Below are positions 1-7,674 of a DNA stretch of 64,000 nucleotides, in pieces. The DNA is taken from the NCBI GenBank assembly GCA_902168115.1, contig CABHPB010000027.1, positions 1 through 64,000 on the forward strand, read 5' to 3'. Position numbers and translations under genes: made by a program. How positions within the stretch are numbered: the first letter of the stretch is position 1; every line of letters starts with the position of its first letter. Origin of the DNA: an uncultured Methylopila sp. (GTDB lineage Bacteria; Pseudomonadota; Alphaproteobacteria; Rhizobiales; Methylopilaceae). Under the pieces are notes generated by a model. The model worked only from the letters and a program-made list of their open reading frames with translations. It searched no databases and had not been told where the DNA came from.

Positions 1-125
1 CTGTCGTAGAGCACCGCGGCCGCAAGAGCGATCAGCAGCAGCGCGACGACAGCCTCCACCGCGCGCTTCGACGGGCCCCGCGCGCCGGGATCGTCAGGCT
101 GGGCGATGTCGGTGTGTAGGGTCAT
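1..125 (-). CDS. TctB-like small permease of a TTT transporter (5' part only)
   Basis: Only the first 41 codons lie in the window; the gene runs off the left edge. The ATG is at 123-125 on the minus strand. The visible protein has a short polar N-terminus (MTLHTDIAQPDDPG) followed by the start of a hydrophobic segment (AVEAVVALLLIALAAAVLY), as expected for TctB, the small four-helix membrane subunit of tripartite tricarboxylate transporters. The call rests mainly on context: two TctC-type binding-protein genes lie immediately upstream on the same strand. It could be another small membrane protein. Confidence 0.5.
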   Translation of the reverse strand, partial: MTLHTDIAQPDDPGARGPSKRAVEAVVALLLIALAAAVLYD

Positions 126-179
126 GGGGGTCCCCCTGACGAGACAACAGGATTACGACCGGCGGGCGCCGCCGCCCAT

Positions 180-291
180 GTCCCGGCCAAAGAGCCGGGA
201 CCCAGAGACACAGCGGCTTGAGAACCGGACCCGCCCGTCGAGTTCGCATGTTCGATGACGGCGCGTCTGGGTCCCGGCTCAAGGCCGGGAC
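180..291. repeat. Pair of inverted palindromic (REP/BIME-like) elements
   Basis: Two hairpins with identical 8-bp arms GTCCCGGC/GCCGGGAC lie at 180-201 (6-nt loop) and 271-291 (5-nt loop). The flanks show that one is an inverted copy of the other: both read TCTGGGTCCCGGCTC when taken in the same sense. They lie in the gap between tctB and the proximal tctC gene, where such elements often stabilise upstream mRNA or limit read-through. Their genome-wide copy number cannot be judged from here. Confidence 0.6.
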
Positions 292-305
292 AAGAAAGGG
301 CGACG

Positions 306-1295
306 TCAGTTGGCCGGAAGAAATCCGGCCTTGCCCATCAGGTCCTTGTGCTTGGCCTCGTCGGCCGTCAGGAACTCCTCGAACGGCTTGCCGTCGCGGA
401 AGTCCGGCAGCAGGCCGCTACGCTCGAGATAGTCCTTCCACTCGGGCGTCTCGACCGCCTTCTTGAACAGGTCGACGTAGAAGGCCTGCTGGTCGGGCGT
501 CACGCGGCCCGGCATGAAGATGCCGCGCAGCATGTTGTAGGTGAACTTCACACCCTGCTCGCCGCAGGTCGGAACGTCCGCCCAGGCGATGTCCGAGGCG
601 ATCTTCGTCGTATAGCGCATGCGTTTTTCCGACAGCAGGCAGAGCGGCTTGGCCGTGCCGCCCTTGAAGCTGCCGATCTCCTCGGAGGGATTGCCGGTCG
701 ACGCCTGGATGTGGCCGCCGGCGAGCTGGGTCGAGGTCTCGCCGCCCGACTTGTACGGGATGTAGGCGAACTTCACGCCGGTCTCGGCGCCGAGCGCGAA
801 GGTGATCAGATCGTCCTCGCGCTTCGAACCGGCGCCTCCGATCTTGAGCGCCGGCGAGGCGGTCTTGGCGGCGGCCAGCAGGTCCGCGAGCGTCTTGTAC
901 GGCGCATCGCCCTTCGCCCAGATCAGGAACTCGTCCTGCGCCAGCATCGCGACCGGCGTGAAATCCCGCCAGTTGACGGGCATCTTCGTCGAGAGCGGGG
1001 TCATGTAGATGCCGCTCGAGGTCGTCAGAAGCTTGTGCGGATCGCGCGCGGACTTCTGGATGTCCATCATCGCCTCGCCGCCCGCCGCCGCGGGCTTGTT
1101 GATGACGATGACCGGCTGCGACGACAGGCTGTGCTTCTGGATGATGCCCTGCAGCGTGCGCGCCATCTGGTCGGAGGCGCCGCCGGGGCCGAACGGCACC
1201 ACGATCTCGATGGGCTTCGTCGGCTCCCAGGCGGCGGCGGCGGGAGCTGTTGCGGCGCAGGCGAGGGCGCACGCTGCGAGCAGTCGCTTGGTCAT
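306..1295 (-). CDS. TctC/Bug-family periplasmic solute-binding protein (copy 1)
   Basis: 329 residues, the normal length for the Bug/TctC family of periplasmic carboxylate-binding proteins that feed TTT transporters. The chosen ATG gives a signal peptide (MTKRLLAACALACAATAPAA, then AAA before WEP) and has GGGAG about 10 nt upstream; a longer reading would put extra charged residues before the signal. The mature start WEPTKPIEIVVPFGPGGASD carries the family's strand and Gly-rich loop, and later TGNPSEE and LRGIFMPG match family positions. It lies between tctB and a close paralogue on the same strand, so it is probably co-transcribed. The substrate cannot be read from sequence; a carboxylate or aromatic acid is likely from the family. 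Confidence 0.9.
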   Translation of the reverse strand: MTKRLLAACALACAATAPAAAAWEPTKPIEIVVPFGPGGASDQMARTLQGIIQKHSLSSQPVIVINKPAAAGGEAMMDIQKSARDPHKLLTTSSGIYMTPLSTKMPVNWRDFTPVAMLAQDEFLIWAKGDAPYKTLADLLAAAKTASPALKIGGAGSKREDDLITFALGAETGVKFAYIPYKSGGETSTQLAGGHIQASTGNPSEEIGSFKGGTAKPLCLLSEKRMRYTTKIASDIAWADVPTCGEQGVKFTYNMLRGIFMPGRVTPDQQAFYVDLFKKAVETPEWKDYLERSGLLPDFRDGKPFEEFLTADEAKHKDLMGKAGFLPAN

Positions 1296-1409
1296 CGGTT
1301 GGGGCTCCCTGAGTCCCGCGCTCTCTCGGCGCGTTTTCTGGCGAAGGATCGGCTGATCTGTCATGCGCATCCGTGGCCTGGCGCGGACGGGCGCGGACGG
1401 GCGCGGGCG

Positions 1410-2393
1410 TCAGTTGCCGGCGATGAAGCCGGCCTTGGTCAGCAGCTCGCGGTGCCGTTCCTCGTCGGTCTTGAGGAAGTCGACATAGGCCTGGCCCTCG
1501 CGGAAGTCGGGCACCAGGGCGTTGCGCGCGAGGTACTCCTTCCACTCGGCGGTTTCGGAGACCTTCTTGAACAGCCCGACGTAATAGGCCTGCTGCTCGG
1601 GCGTGACGCCGCCGGGCATGAACATGCCGCGCAGCATCTGGTAGGTGACGTTGAGGCCCTGGCTCGGGCAGGTCGGCACCTCCGACCAGCTCTTCCCGTC
1701 GGCGACCTTTTCCGTGTAGGGCAGCGGCTTCTCGGAGAACACGCAGAGCGGGCGGGTGGCGCCGCCCTTCCAGTTGGCGACGTCCTCGGCCGGGTTGTTG
1801 GTGTCGGCCTCCAGATGCCCGCCCGCGAGCTGGGTCGAGGCCGCGCCGCCGCCGGTGTGCGGGATGTAGGCGAACTTGGCGCCGGTCTCGCGCTCCATCC
1901 CGACGACCAGCAGCTGGTCCTCGCGCTTGGAGGAGGTGCCGCCGACCTTGAATGGGGGCTCTGCCTTCTTGGCGGCCTCGATGAACTCGTTCGAGGTCTT
2001 GTACGGGCTGTCGGCCTTCACCCAGAGCGCGAAGGCGTCCTGCGCCATCATGACGACCGGCGTGAAGTCGGTCCAGGAGACCGGCAGCTTGGTGGTCATC
2101 GGCGTCATGAAGATGCCGCTCGAGGTGGTCAGCAGCTGGTGAGCGTCGCCCTTTGACTTCTGCATGCCGACCATCGCCTCGCCGCCGCCGGCGGCGGGCT
2201 TGTTGACGACGACCACCGGCTGGCTGGCGAGCTGGTTCTTCTGGATCGCGCCCTGGATCACGCGCGCCATCTGGTCGGAGGCGCCGCCGGCCGAGAACGG
2301 CACGACGATCTCGATGGGCTTCGTCGGCTCCCAGGCGGCGGCGGGACCGGCGGCCGAGCAAACGGCCGCGCACGCAAGCAGAATGCGCCTCAT
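1410..2393 (-). CDS. TctC/Bug-family periplasmic solute-binding protein (copy 2)
   Basis: 327 residues with signal peptide MRRILLACAAVCSAAGPAAA and mature start WEPTKPIEIVVPFSAGGASD. GGGAG lies 7 nt before the ATG. It aligns along its whole length with the next gene downstream (shared LLTTSSGI, GGEAM, STQLAGGH, MLRG.FMPG and LFKK), so the two are tandem paralogues, perhaps binding related carboxylates. It is the first gene of the transport operon. A 14-bp palindrome lies 60 bp upstream of the start and is a likely site for the adjacent GntR regulator. Confidence 0.9.
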   Translation of the reverse strand: MRRILLACAAVCSAAGPAAAWEPTKPIEIVVPFSAGGASDQMARVIQGAIQKNQLASQPVVVVNKPAAGGGEAMVGMQKSKGDAHQLLTTSSGIFMTPMTTKLPVSWTDFTPVVMMAQDAFALWVKADSPYKTSNEFIEAAKKAEPPFKVGGTSSKREDQLLVVGMERETGAKFAYIPHTGGGAASTQLAGGHLEADTNNPAEDVANWKGGATRPLCVFSEKPLPYTEKVADGKSWSEVPTCPSQGLNVTYQMLRGMFMPGGVTPEQQAYYVGLFKKVSETAEWKEYLARNALVPDFREGQAYVDFLKTDEERHRELLTKAGFIAGN

Positions 2394-2452
2394 GACGTCT
2401 CTCCCACGACTGCGCTCTACCGGCGCGTTTGGGGAGACCATAAGCTCAAAAT

Positions 2453-2466
2453 ATTTGCATTCAAAT
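2453..2466. promoter_or_regulatory. Putative GntR operator upstream of tctC copy 2
   Basis: Inverted repeat ATTTGCATTCAAAT, 60 bp before the tctC copy 2 start, in the only AT-rich stretch of this region. Its core TTTGCATTCAAA differs by one base from the palindrome TTTGAATTCAAA upstream of the neighbouring GntR gene. GntR/FCD repressors usually bind such short palindromes and control both themselves and the adjacent transport genes. A further inverted repeat TTGCATTGCAA lies at 2488-2498. Confidence 0.6.
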
Positions 2467-2522
2467 CAGAAATCAGAAGAACTTGTTTTGCATTGCAATA
2501 ACGGCGACGCCGGAGGCGCGCC

Positions 2523-3284
2523 TCAGCCCGCCGCCGTCTCGGGCTCGGCGTCGTCCACAGCGTCGCTTTCGGCGAGGACGCGCTCGCTGAGATCGAGCGC
2601 CGCGATCTGCTTGTTGCGCAGGTGCCGGAACAGGATGTCGCCGAGCTCGGCCCCCGCCCGCCGCTGCAGGGCGTCGAGAATCTCCTCGTGCTCGCGCATC
2701 GCCTGGCTCCAGCGGTCGCGGTCCTGGTCGAGATTGGCCGCGTAGCGCTGGCGGCGCATGCGGGCCGAGACGCCCTCATAGGTCGACGACAGCATGACGT
2801 TGCGCGCCGCGGCGAGAATCCCGAGATGGATCGCCATGTTGCAGCGGAAATAGCCCTTGAGGTCCCGCTTCAGGTAATGGCCGTACATCTCGTAATGCAG
2901 ACGCTCGACCCCTGCGATCTCGGCCTCGGTCGCGCGCTCGCAGGCGAGCCGCCCGGCGAGCGCCTCGAGCCCGCCCATCACGTCGAACAGCTCGCGGATG
3001 TCGTGCGGGGTGAGCGGGCGGATGCGCGCGCCGCGGTTCGGCAGCAGGTCGATCAGGCCTTCGGAGGCGAGCACCTTGAGCGCCTCGCGCAGCGGGGTGC
3101 GCGACACGCCGAATTTCTCGCAGAGCGCCCGCTCGGGCACGCGGGCGCCGTCGGCGAGGTTGCCGTCGACGATGAAGTTGCGCAGCCCCGTCAGGAGCTC
3201 GCCGTGCAGCGAGGGCGCGGCCGGCTCGGCGGCCGCCAAAGGCCGGGACTTCACGTCCATATCCGTGTCGATCCGCGCGCTCAT
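2523..3284 (-). CDS. GntR-family (FadR/FCD subfamily) transcriptional regulator
   Basis: 253 residues. The N-terminal winged helix-turn-helix spans about residues 28-95 and has the GntR signature (VPERALCEKFGVSRTPLREA, then LASEGLI, then PNRGARIR). The C-terminal part is an all-helical FCD ligand-binding domain with the expected polar metal/ligand positions in NMAIHLGIL and REHEEILDAL. It probably represses the adjacent TTT transport genes until their carboxylate substrate binds. Matching palindromes sit 86 bp upstream of this gene and 60 bp upstream of the first tctC, supporting autoregulation and local control. The effector is unknown. Confidence 0.9.
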   Translation of the reverse strand: MSARIDTDMDVKSRPLAAAEPAAPSLHGELLTGLRNFIVDGNLADGARVPERALCEKFGVSRTPLREALKVLASEGLIDLLPNRGARIRPLTPHDIRELFDVMGGLEALAGRLACERATEAEIAGVERLHYEMYGHYLKRDLKGYFRCNMAIHLGILAAARNVMLSSTYEGVSARMRRQRYAANLDQDRDRWSQAMREHEEILDALQRRAGAELGDILFRHLRNKQIAALDLSERVLAESDAVDDAEPETAAG

Positions 3285-3369
3285 GTCCGAGCGTTAGCCG
3301 ACCGCCCGAACGCTGTCGAGCACGCCCATCGGCGCATTGTGCGCTCAAACGTCGTTGGACGACATCTAT

Positions 3370-3381
3370 TTTGAATTCAAA
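3370..3381. promoter_or_regulatory. Putative GntR operator upstream of the GntR gene
   Basis: Perfect 12-bp palindrome TTTGAATTCAAA, 86 bp upstream of the GntR start. It is identical except for one base to the core of the palindrome at 2454-2465. It suggests autoregulation; binding is inferred. Confidence 0.55.
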
Positions 3382-3535
3382 CGCGAGGCGCTGCGCCGCC
3401 GCCGACTGGCTCGGCGGATGCGGACCGGCGCCCGGTTCTTTCGGCTCGGAAGGATCGCCGTCGACGACGATCCGTGGGACGAACCCACTGTCCGTCTCGC
3501 CTTGAATCTAAGCGCTTGTCTTCTGATCGATTTTT

Positions 3536-3612
<77 letters not shown>

Positions 3613-3909
3613 TTGGCGAGCCGCGCGGAACCTAGCCGATGCGCCGCGGCGGGGCAATCGGGGCGATGGCGGCTTCGGCGCGCAGACTTCTCGCAAGCGG
3701 CCGCCATCCGGGGTCTCGTCCGGCGGAAACGCCCGCGTCGGAATTTCGGGACCGCGCGCCAAAAGTGTCGGCGGCGCGCGCCGGACGCCAGCGCGCGCTC
3801 CCGTAACGGATCTGTGAGCAGCCCACCCGGGTCGGGTGGCATGCCACTTGCTGGCCTCGACGGCGCAATCCTATCAGCGCCGCCGTCGAGGGCGGCCAAG
3901 CGAGGCAGC
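3613..3909. other. Intergenic stretch between tRNA-Arg and dctP
   Basis: About 300 bp with no credible gene. The long open frame that reads through from 3337 would overlap the tRNA and has no domain before the DctP signal peptide. The dctP promoter must lie here, but I see no clear -35/-10 pair. Confidence 0.5.
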
Positions 3910-4998
3910 ATGGATCGTCGTCAAATCTTGTCCGCGGGCGCGCTCGGCGCCGTCGCGTCCCTCGCAGCGCCCGCCGTGGCCCGCGCCCAGCAGTCCTTCT
4001 CCTGGAAGATGACCAACGCCTACGGCCCCGGCGCGCCGTTCTACGTCGCCGGCCCCGGCAGCCCGACATACTTCTGCGAGCTCGTGAAGCAGATGTCGGG
4101 CGGCCGTCTCACCATTCAGCACTTTGCCGCCGGCGAGCTCATCCCCGCGCTCGAGGGCTTCGACGCCTGCTCGGCGGGCACGGTCGAGATGAACGCCGCG
4201 AACTCCTATTTCTGGGCAGGAAAGGTTCCGGCCGCCCAGTTCTTCACCACCGTGCCCTTCGGGCTCAACTTCCAGGGGCAGAACGCGTGGATCTACCACG
4301 GCGGCGGGCTGCAGCTGTGGGAAGAACTCTACAAGCCGTTCAACCTCGTGCCCATGCCGATGGGCAACACCGGCGTGCAGATGACCGGCTGGTTCCGCAA
4401 GCCGATCGAGAAGCTCGAAGACTTCAAGGGCCTCAAGATGCGCATCCCGGGCCTCGCCGGAAAGGTCTATGCACAGCTCGGCGTCGACGTGAAGCTGCTG
4501 CCCGGCGGCGAGATCTTCCCGGCGCTGGAGCGCGGCGTCATCGACGCGGCCGAGTTCGTCGGCCCCTACCAAGACCGCCGCCTCGGCCTCCAGAAGGCGG
4601 CTAAGTACTACTACACGACCGGCTGGCACGAGCCGAACAACGTCACCGAGCTCGTCGTCAATCAGGCCGCCTGGGACTCGCTTCCCGACGACCTCAAGGC
4701 GATCGTCCGCGCGGCGGCGGCGGCGTGCAACACGATCAGCCACACCTGGTGCGAGGCGACCAACGCCGAGGCGCTCGACGACCTCGCTAGGAACCAGGGC
4801 GTGATCGCGGGACCGTTGCCGAAGGAGGTGGTCGAGGGCCTGAGGGCGACGACCAAGAAGACCCTCGACGGCCTCGCCGCCTCCGATCCGAAGATCAAGA
4901 AGGTCTACGACGCGTTCCTCGCCTTCAAGGACAAGCACGACAAGTGGGCCGGCGTCTCGGAGGCCGTGTTTCAGGACCAGATCCGCATCGGCGCCTGA
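3910..4998 (+). CDS. dctP: TRAP transporter solute-binding protein, DctP family (TakP-like)
   Basis: 362 residues. The ATG chosen starts a twin-arginine-like signal peptide ([20 protein letters not shown], cleavage after ARAQ). The mature protein ([69 protein letters not shown]) matches the DctP subfamily that includes the alpha-keto-acid binder TakP and the mannitol/chloroaromatic group; the conserved Arg of MRIPG normally salt-bridges the substrate carboxylate. It works in the periplasm, delivering a carboxylate to the DctQ-DctM permease encoded directly downstream. The exact substrate is not readable. Confidence 0.92.
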   Translation: MDRRQILSAGALGAVASLAAPAVARAQQSFSWKMTNAYGPGAPFYVAGPGSPTYFCELVKQMSGGRLTIQHFAAGELIPALEGFDACSAGTVEMNAANSYFWAGKVPAAQFFTTVPFGLNFQGQNAWIYHGGGLQLWEELYKPFNLVPMPMGNTGVQMTGWFRKPIEKLEDFKGLKMRIPGLAGKVYAQLGVDVKLLPGGEIFPALERGVIDAAEFVGPYQDRRLGLQKAAKYYYTTGWHEPNNVTELVVNQAAWDSLPDDLKAIVRAAAAACNTISHTWCEATNAEALDDLARNQGVIAGPLPKEVVEGLRATTKKTLDGLAASDPKIKKVYDAFLAFKDKHDKWAGVSEAVFQDQIRIGA

Positions 4999-5004
4999 CC
5001 GGAC

Positions 5005-5547
5005 ATGCCCGAGCGCCTCGAAAAGACGGCACAGGCCCTCGACGCGATCGTCGAGGTTCTGGGCCGCGTCGCCGCATGGACGGGCCTTGCGCTCGTCCTC
5101 GTCATGGCGGGCAACGTCGTCGCCCGCTACCTCTTTCACGTCGGATCTGTCGCGACGCAGGAGCTCGAATGGCACCTGATGGCGCCGCTGACGCTCCTGT
5201 GCATCGCCTACGCCGTCAAGCATGACGGGCATGTCCGGGTGGACGTGTTCTATTCGCGCCTGCCGGTCGCGGCGCAGCGCGTCATCGACCTGTTCTCAGC
5301 GCTGGCGGCGCTCGCCCTGGCGATCCTGATCATCAAGATCTCGATCCCCTACGTGATGCAGTCCTACCGGATCGGCGAAGGCTCGCCCGATCCCGGCGGC
5401 CTGCCCTACCGCTTCGTCATCAAGGCCATGATCCCGGCGGGCTTCGCCCTGTTCGGGCTGCAGAGCCTCGCCTCGGTCCTGCGCGCGCTGAAGCCGTTCT
5501 TCGGCGGCCGCGACGGCCTCAAGACCGCGTCCATCAATGCCAGTTAA
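5005..5547 (+). CDS. dctQ: TRAP transporter small permease, DctQ
   Basis: 180 residues with four predicted membrane helices (about 23-45, 57-77, 92-114 and 136-158), the standard DctQ layout. The motif EWHLMAPLTLLCIAYAVKHD followed by GHVRVDVFYSRL is characteristic of the family. It starts 6 nt after the dctP stop and its last 11 nt overlap dctM, so the three genes form one operon with coupled translation. It partners DctM in the inner membrane and helps dock the binding protein. Confidence 0.93.
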   Translation: MPERLEKTAQALDAIVEVLGRVAAWTGLALVLVMAGNVVARYLFHVGSVATQELEWHLMAPLTLLCIAYAVKHDGHVRVDVFYSRLPVAAQRVIDLFSALAALALAILIIKISIPYVMQSYRIGEGSPDPGGLPYRFVIKAMIPAGFALFGLQSLASVLRALKPFFGGRDGLKTASINAS

Positions 5548-6862
5548 CGAAATCCTCGCGATCGCCTGCATCGCGTCCTTCTTCGTGCTCCTGTTCGTCG
5601 GCGTGCCCGTCGCGCTGACGCTCGCCATCTCCGGCTTCGTGTTCGGCTGGATCGGCTTCGGGACGGGCCTCTTCAACCTCCTGCCCGCGCGCATCTACGG
5701 CGTCACGGCGAACTACACGCTGATCGCCATCCCGCTGTTCGTCTTCATGGGTGTGATGCTCGAGAAATCGCGCATGGCCGACGAGCTGATGGAGGTGATC
5801 GGCTATCTGTCCGGCGGCCTGCGCGGCGGCATGGGGCTCGGCATCGTGCTGGTCGGCATGCTGATGGGCGCGACCACGGGCATCGTCGGCGCCACCATCG
5901 TCACGCTCGGCCTGCTGACCCTGCCGACGCTGCTGCGCCGCGGCTACGACAAGCAGCTGTCCTGCGGGGCGATCTGCGCGTCCGGGACGCTCGGCCAACT
6001 GATCCCACCGTCGACGATCCTGATCCTGCTCGCCGACATCATGGGCCAGTCAGTCGGCACGCTGTTCGCCGCGGCCGTTCTGCCCGGCCTGCTGCTGACC
6101 GGGATCCTCGGCGCCTACATCCTGATCGTCGGCGCGATCCGGCCTGAGATGGCCCCGCCGATCCCGCTCGCCGAGCGCCAGGCGCTCCCGAGGCGGGAGC
6201 TCATGATGAAGACGCTGAAGGTGGGCGTGCCGCCGATCGCGCTGGTGCTCGCCGTGCTGGGCTCGATCATCGGCGGCGTCGCCGCCCCGACCGAGGCCGC
6301 TTCGATGGGCGCGGTGGGCTCTATCGTCGTGGCCGCCATCGCGGGCCGCCTGACGTCGAAGACGCTGGTGGAGGTCGTCAACGCGACGGCCCGCATCACC
6401 GCCACGATGTTCTTCATCCTGATCTGCTCTCAGGTCTTCGCGCTCGCCTTCCGCGGGCTCGGCGGCGAGAAGCTCGTGCACGACGCCTTCGAACTTGTGC
6501 CGGGCGGGGCGACCGGCATGCTGATCTTCATGCTGGCCATCATTTTCGTGCTCGGCTTCTTCATCGAGTGGATCGAGATCAGCTACATCGTCGTGCCGAT
6601 GTTCCTGCCGCTGATGCTGGCCGACGGGGTCAACGTCGTCTGGGCGGCCTCTCTGATCGCGGTCGTCCTGCAGACCTCGTTCCTGACGCCGCCGTTCGGC
6701 TGGGCGCTGTTCTACCTGAGAGGCGTCGCGCCGCCGGAGGTCTCGACGCTCGACATCTACAAGGGCGTCGTCCCGTTCATCGCCCTGCAGCTGATCGCGC
6801 TGACGATCGTGTTCGCCTTCCCGGGGGTCGCCACCTGGCTCCCGACGGCGATCGGCTGGTGA
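5537..6862 (+). CDS. dctM: TRAP transporter large permease, DctM
   Basis: 441 residues, a polytopic inner-membrane protein with about 12 hydrophobic segments. Family landmarks include VGVPVALTLAISG near the N-terminus, GATTGIVGATIVTLG, GTLGQLIPPSTILILLAD and the C-terminal SFLTPPFGWALFYLRG. It uses a Na+ or proton gradient to import the substrate presented by DctP. The start overlaps the dctQ end by 11 nt. It converges with a small peptide gene on the other strand, with a hairpin between them. Confidence 0.95.
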   Translation: MPVNEILAIACIASFFVLLFVGVPVALTLAISGFVFGWIGFGTGLFNLLPARIYGVTANYTLIAIPLFVFMGVMLEKSRMADELMEVIGYLSGGLRGGMGLGIVLVGMLMGATTGIVGATIVTLGLLTLPTLLRRGYDKQLSCGAICASGTLGQLIPPSTILILLADIMGQSVGTLFAAAVLPGLLLTGILGAYILIVGAIRPEMAPPIPLAERQALPRRELMMKTLKVGVPPIALVLAVLGSIIGGVAAPTEAASMGAVGSIVVAAIAGRLTSKTLVEVVNATARITATMFFILICSQVFALAFRGLGGEKLVHDAFELVPGGATGMLIFMLAIIFVLGFFIEWIEISYIVVPMFLPLMLADGVNVVWAASLIAVVLQTSFLTPPFGWALFYLRGVAPPEVSTLDIYKGVVPFIALQLIALTIVFAFPGVATWLPTAIGW

Positions 6863-6893
6863 TGCGCGGCGCGTAGACCCGCGCCCAGCGAAT

Positions 6894-6918
6894 GCGGCGG
6901 GCGGAAACCGCCCGCCGC
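6894..6918. terminator. Hairpin between convergent dctM and the GG-peptide gene
   Basis: Perfect 11-bp stem GCGGCGGGCGG/CCGCCCGCCGC with a 3-nt loop, lying 31 bp after dctM and just downstream of the minus-strand peptide gene. There is no T-tract on either strand, so it may act as a bidirectional but weak or Rho-assisted terminator. Confidence 0.5.
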
Positions 6919-6931
6919 GAGCATGTCCGGC

Positions 6932-7141
6932 TTACGAAACGCCGCCCGAAACGTGCGGCAGAGCGCCCGTCACCGTGCCGAGCAGGCCGCCGACGAGACC
7001 GCCGACCTGGTCGACGACGCCGGACACCGCAGCGAGCTCGCTGCTGGCGTCGACTTCCAGACCGAGGCCGAGCGACAGGCCGCCGGCGACATCGTCAAGT
7101 TCAGCCGCGTTCAGCTCGCGGATCGTCTCAAATTTCGACAT
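6932..7141 (-). CDS. Double-glycine leader peptide, candidate bacteriocin/microcin precursor
   Basis: 69 residues. The first 21 form a classical double-glycine leader (MSKFETIRE then LNAAELDDVAGG, fitting the LxxxELxxVxGG consensus), which C39 peptidases cut after GG. The predicted 48-residue core starts LSLGLGLEVDASSEL and continues as a Gly/Val/Leu-rich, low-charge segment with GxxxG spacing (VVDQVGGLVGGLLGTVTGAL), like pore-forming class II bacteriocins. The start is fixed by the leader and by GGGAG upstream of ATG; a longer in-frame reading to 7252 adds no leader-like sequence. An HlyD adaptor and a C39-peptidase ABC exporter are divergently encoded 530 bp away and would cleave and export it. 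No immunity gene is evident. Target and activity are unknown. Confidence 0.8.
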   Translation of the reverse strand: MSKFETIRELNAAELDDVAGGLSLGLGLEVDASSELAAVSGVVDQVGGLVGGLLGTVTGALPHVSGGVS

Positions 7142-7674
7142 GTCGTCTTCTCCCTTGGGAAGGACGCGGCCATCGCGCCCAGCCAATGTTTGAAGAAGCG
7201 CCCGAACAGGCGCTCCGTTCTCGAAGGGAGCATCAAGGCCAGAACCTAGCAAGCCCGGAGCGAATTGTGGCAGAGCGTCCGATCATCTCCGTAAATGCTT
7301 CGATTCAGCCAAACATGGCGAGAATGTGATCTTCGGTTTTCGTTTACGTTTCAGACGGCTGGCGCGTTCGCCGATGCCGGTGATCGCATTTGCGGCGCCC
7401 AGGAACGCTCGCGAACCGGAACATCCCGCCAAAGCGCCGAGGCGCCGAAGCGCGGTTAGACATGGACGGCCCTTAGCCGCCTGTCTGCGACTCGCGGACG
7501 CAGCGGACCGCCCGGCGAATCACCAATCCACAGCCAGGGCGGGACGTTTCCTCCTAAACCTCTCGGATCAATGCGGAATTCGGAACGTCGTCCGAGGGCG
7601 CTCATTTTGGCCGCTTTCTCCGGGCTTGGAGAGCGCGCCAATCGGCCGGGCGAGGACGGCCGAAGGAACATTGC
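7142..7674. other. Divergent intergenic region of the GG-peptide export locus
   Basis: 533 bp between the minus-strand peptide gene and the plus-strand HlyD gene. It has a relatively AT-rich centre at about 7265-7350 (with CGTTTACGTTT-like runs) and probably holds both promoters. I find no convincing small gene; the open frames here have no leader, domain or Shine-Dalgarno support. An immunity peptide could be hidden here but I cannot support one. Confidence 0.5.

Noticed and set aside
418-2373. A 651-codon minus-strand open frame across both tctC genes in another frame
   Set aside because: Arg-rich, no domain; both tctC genes are well supported in their own frame.
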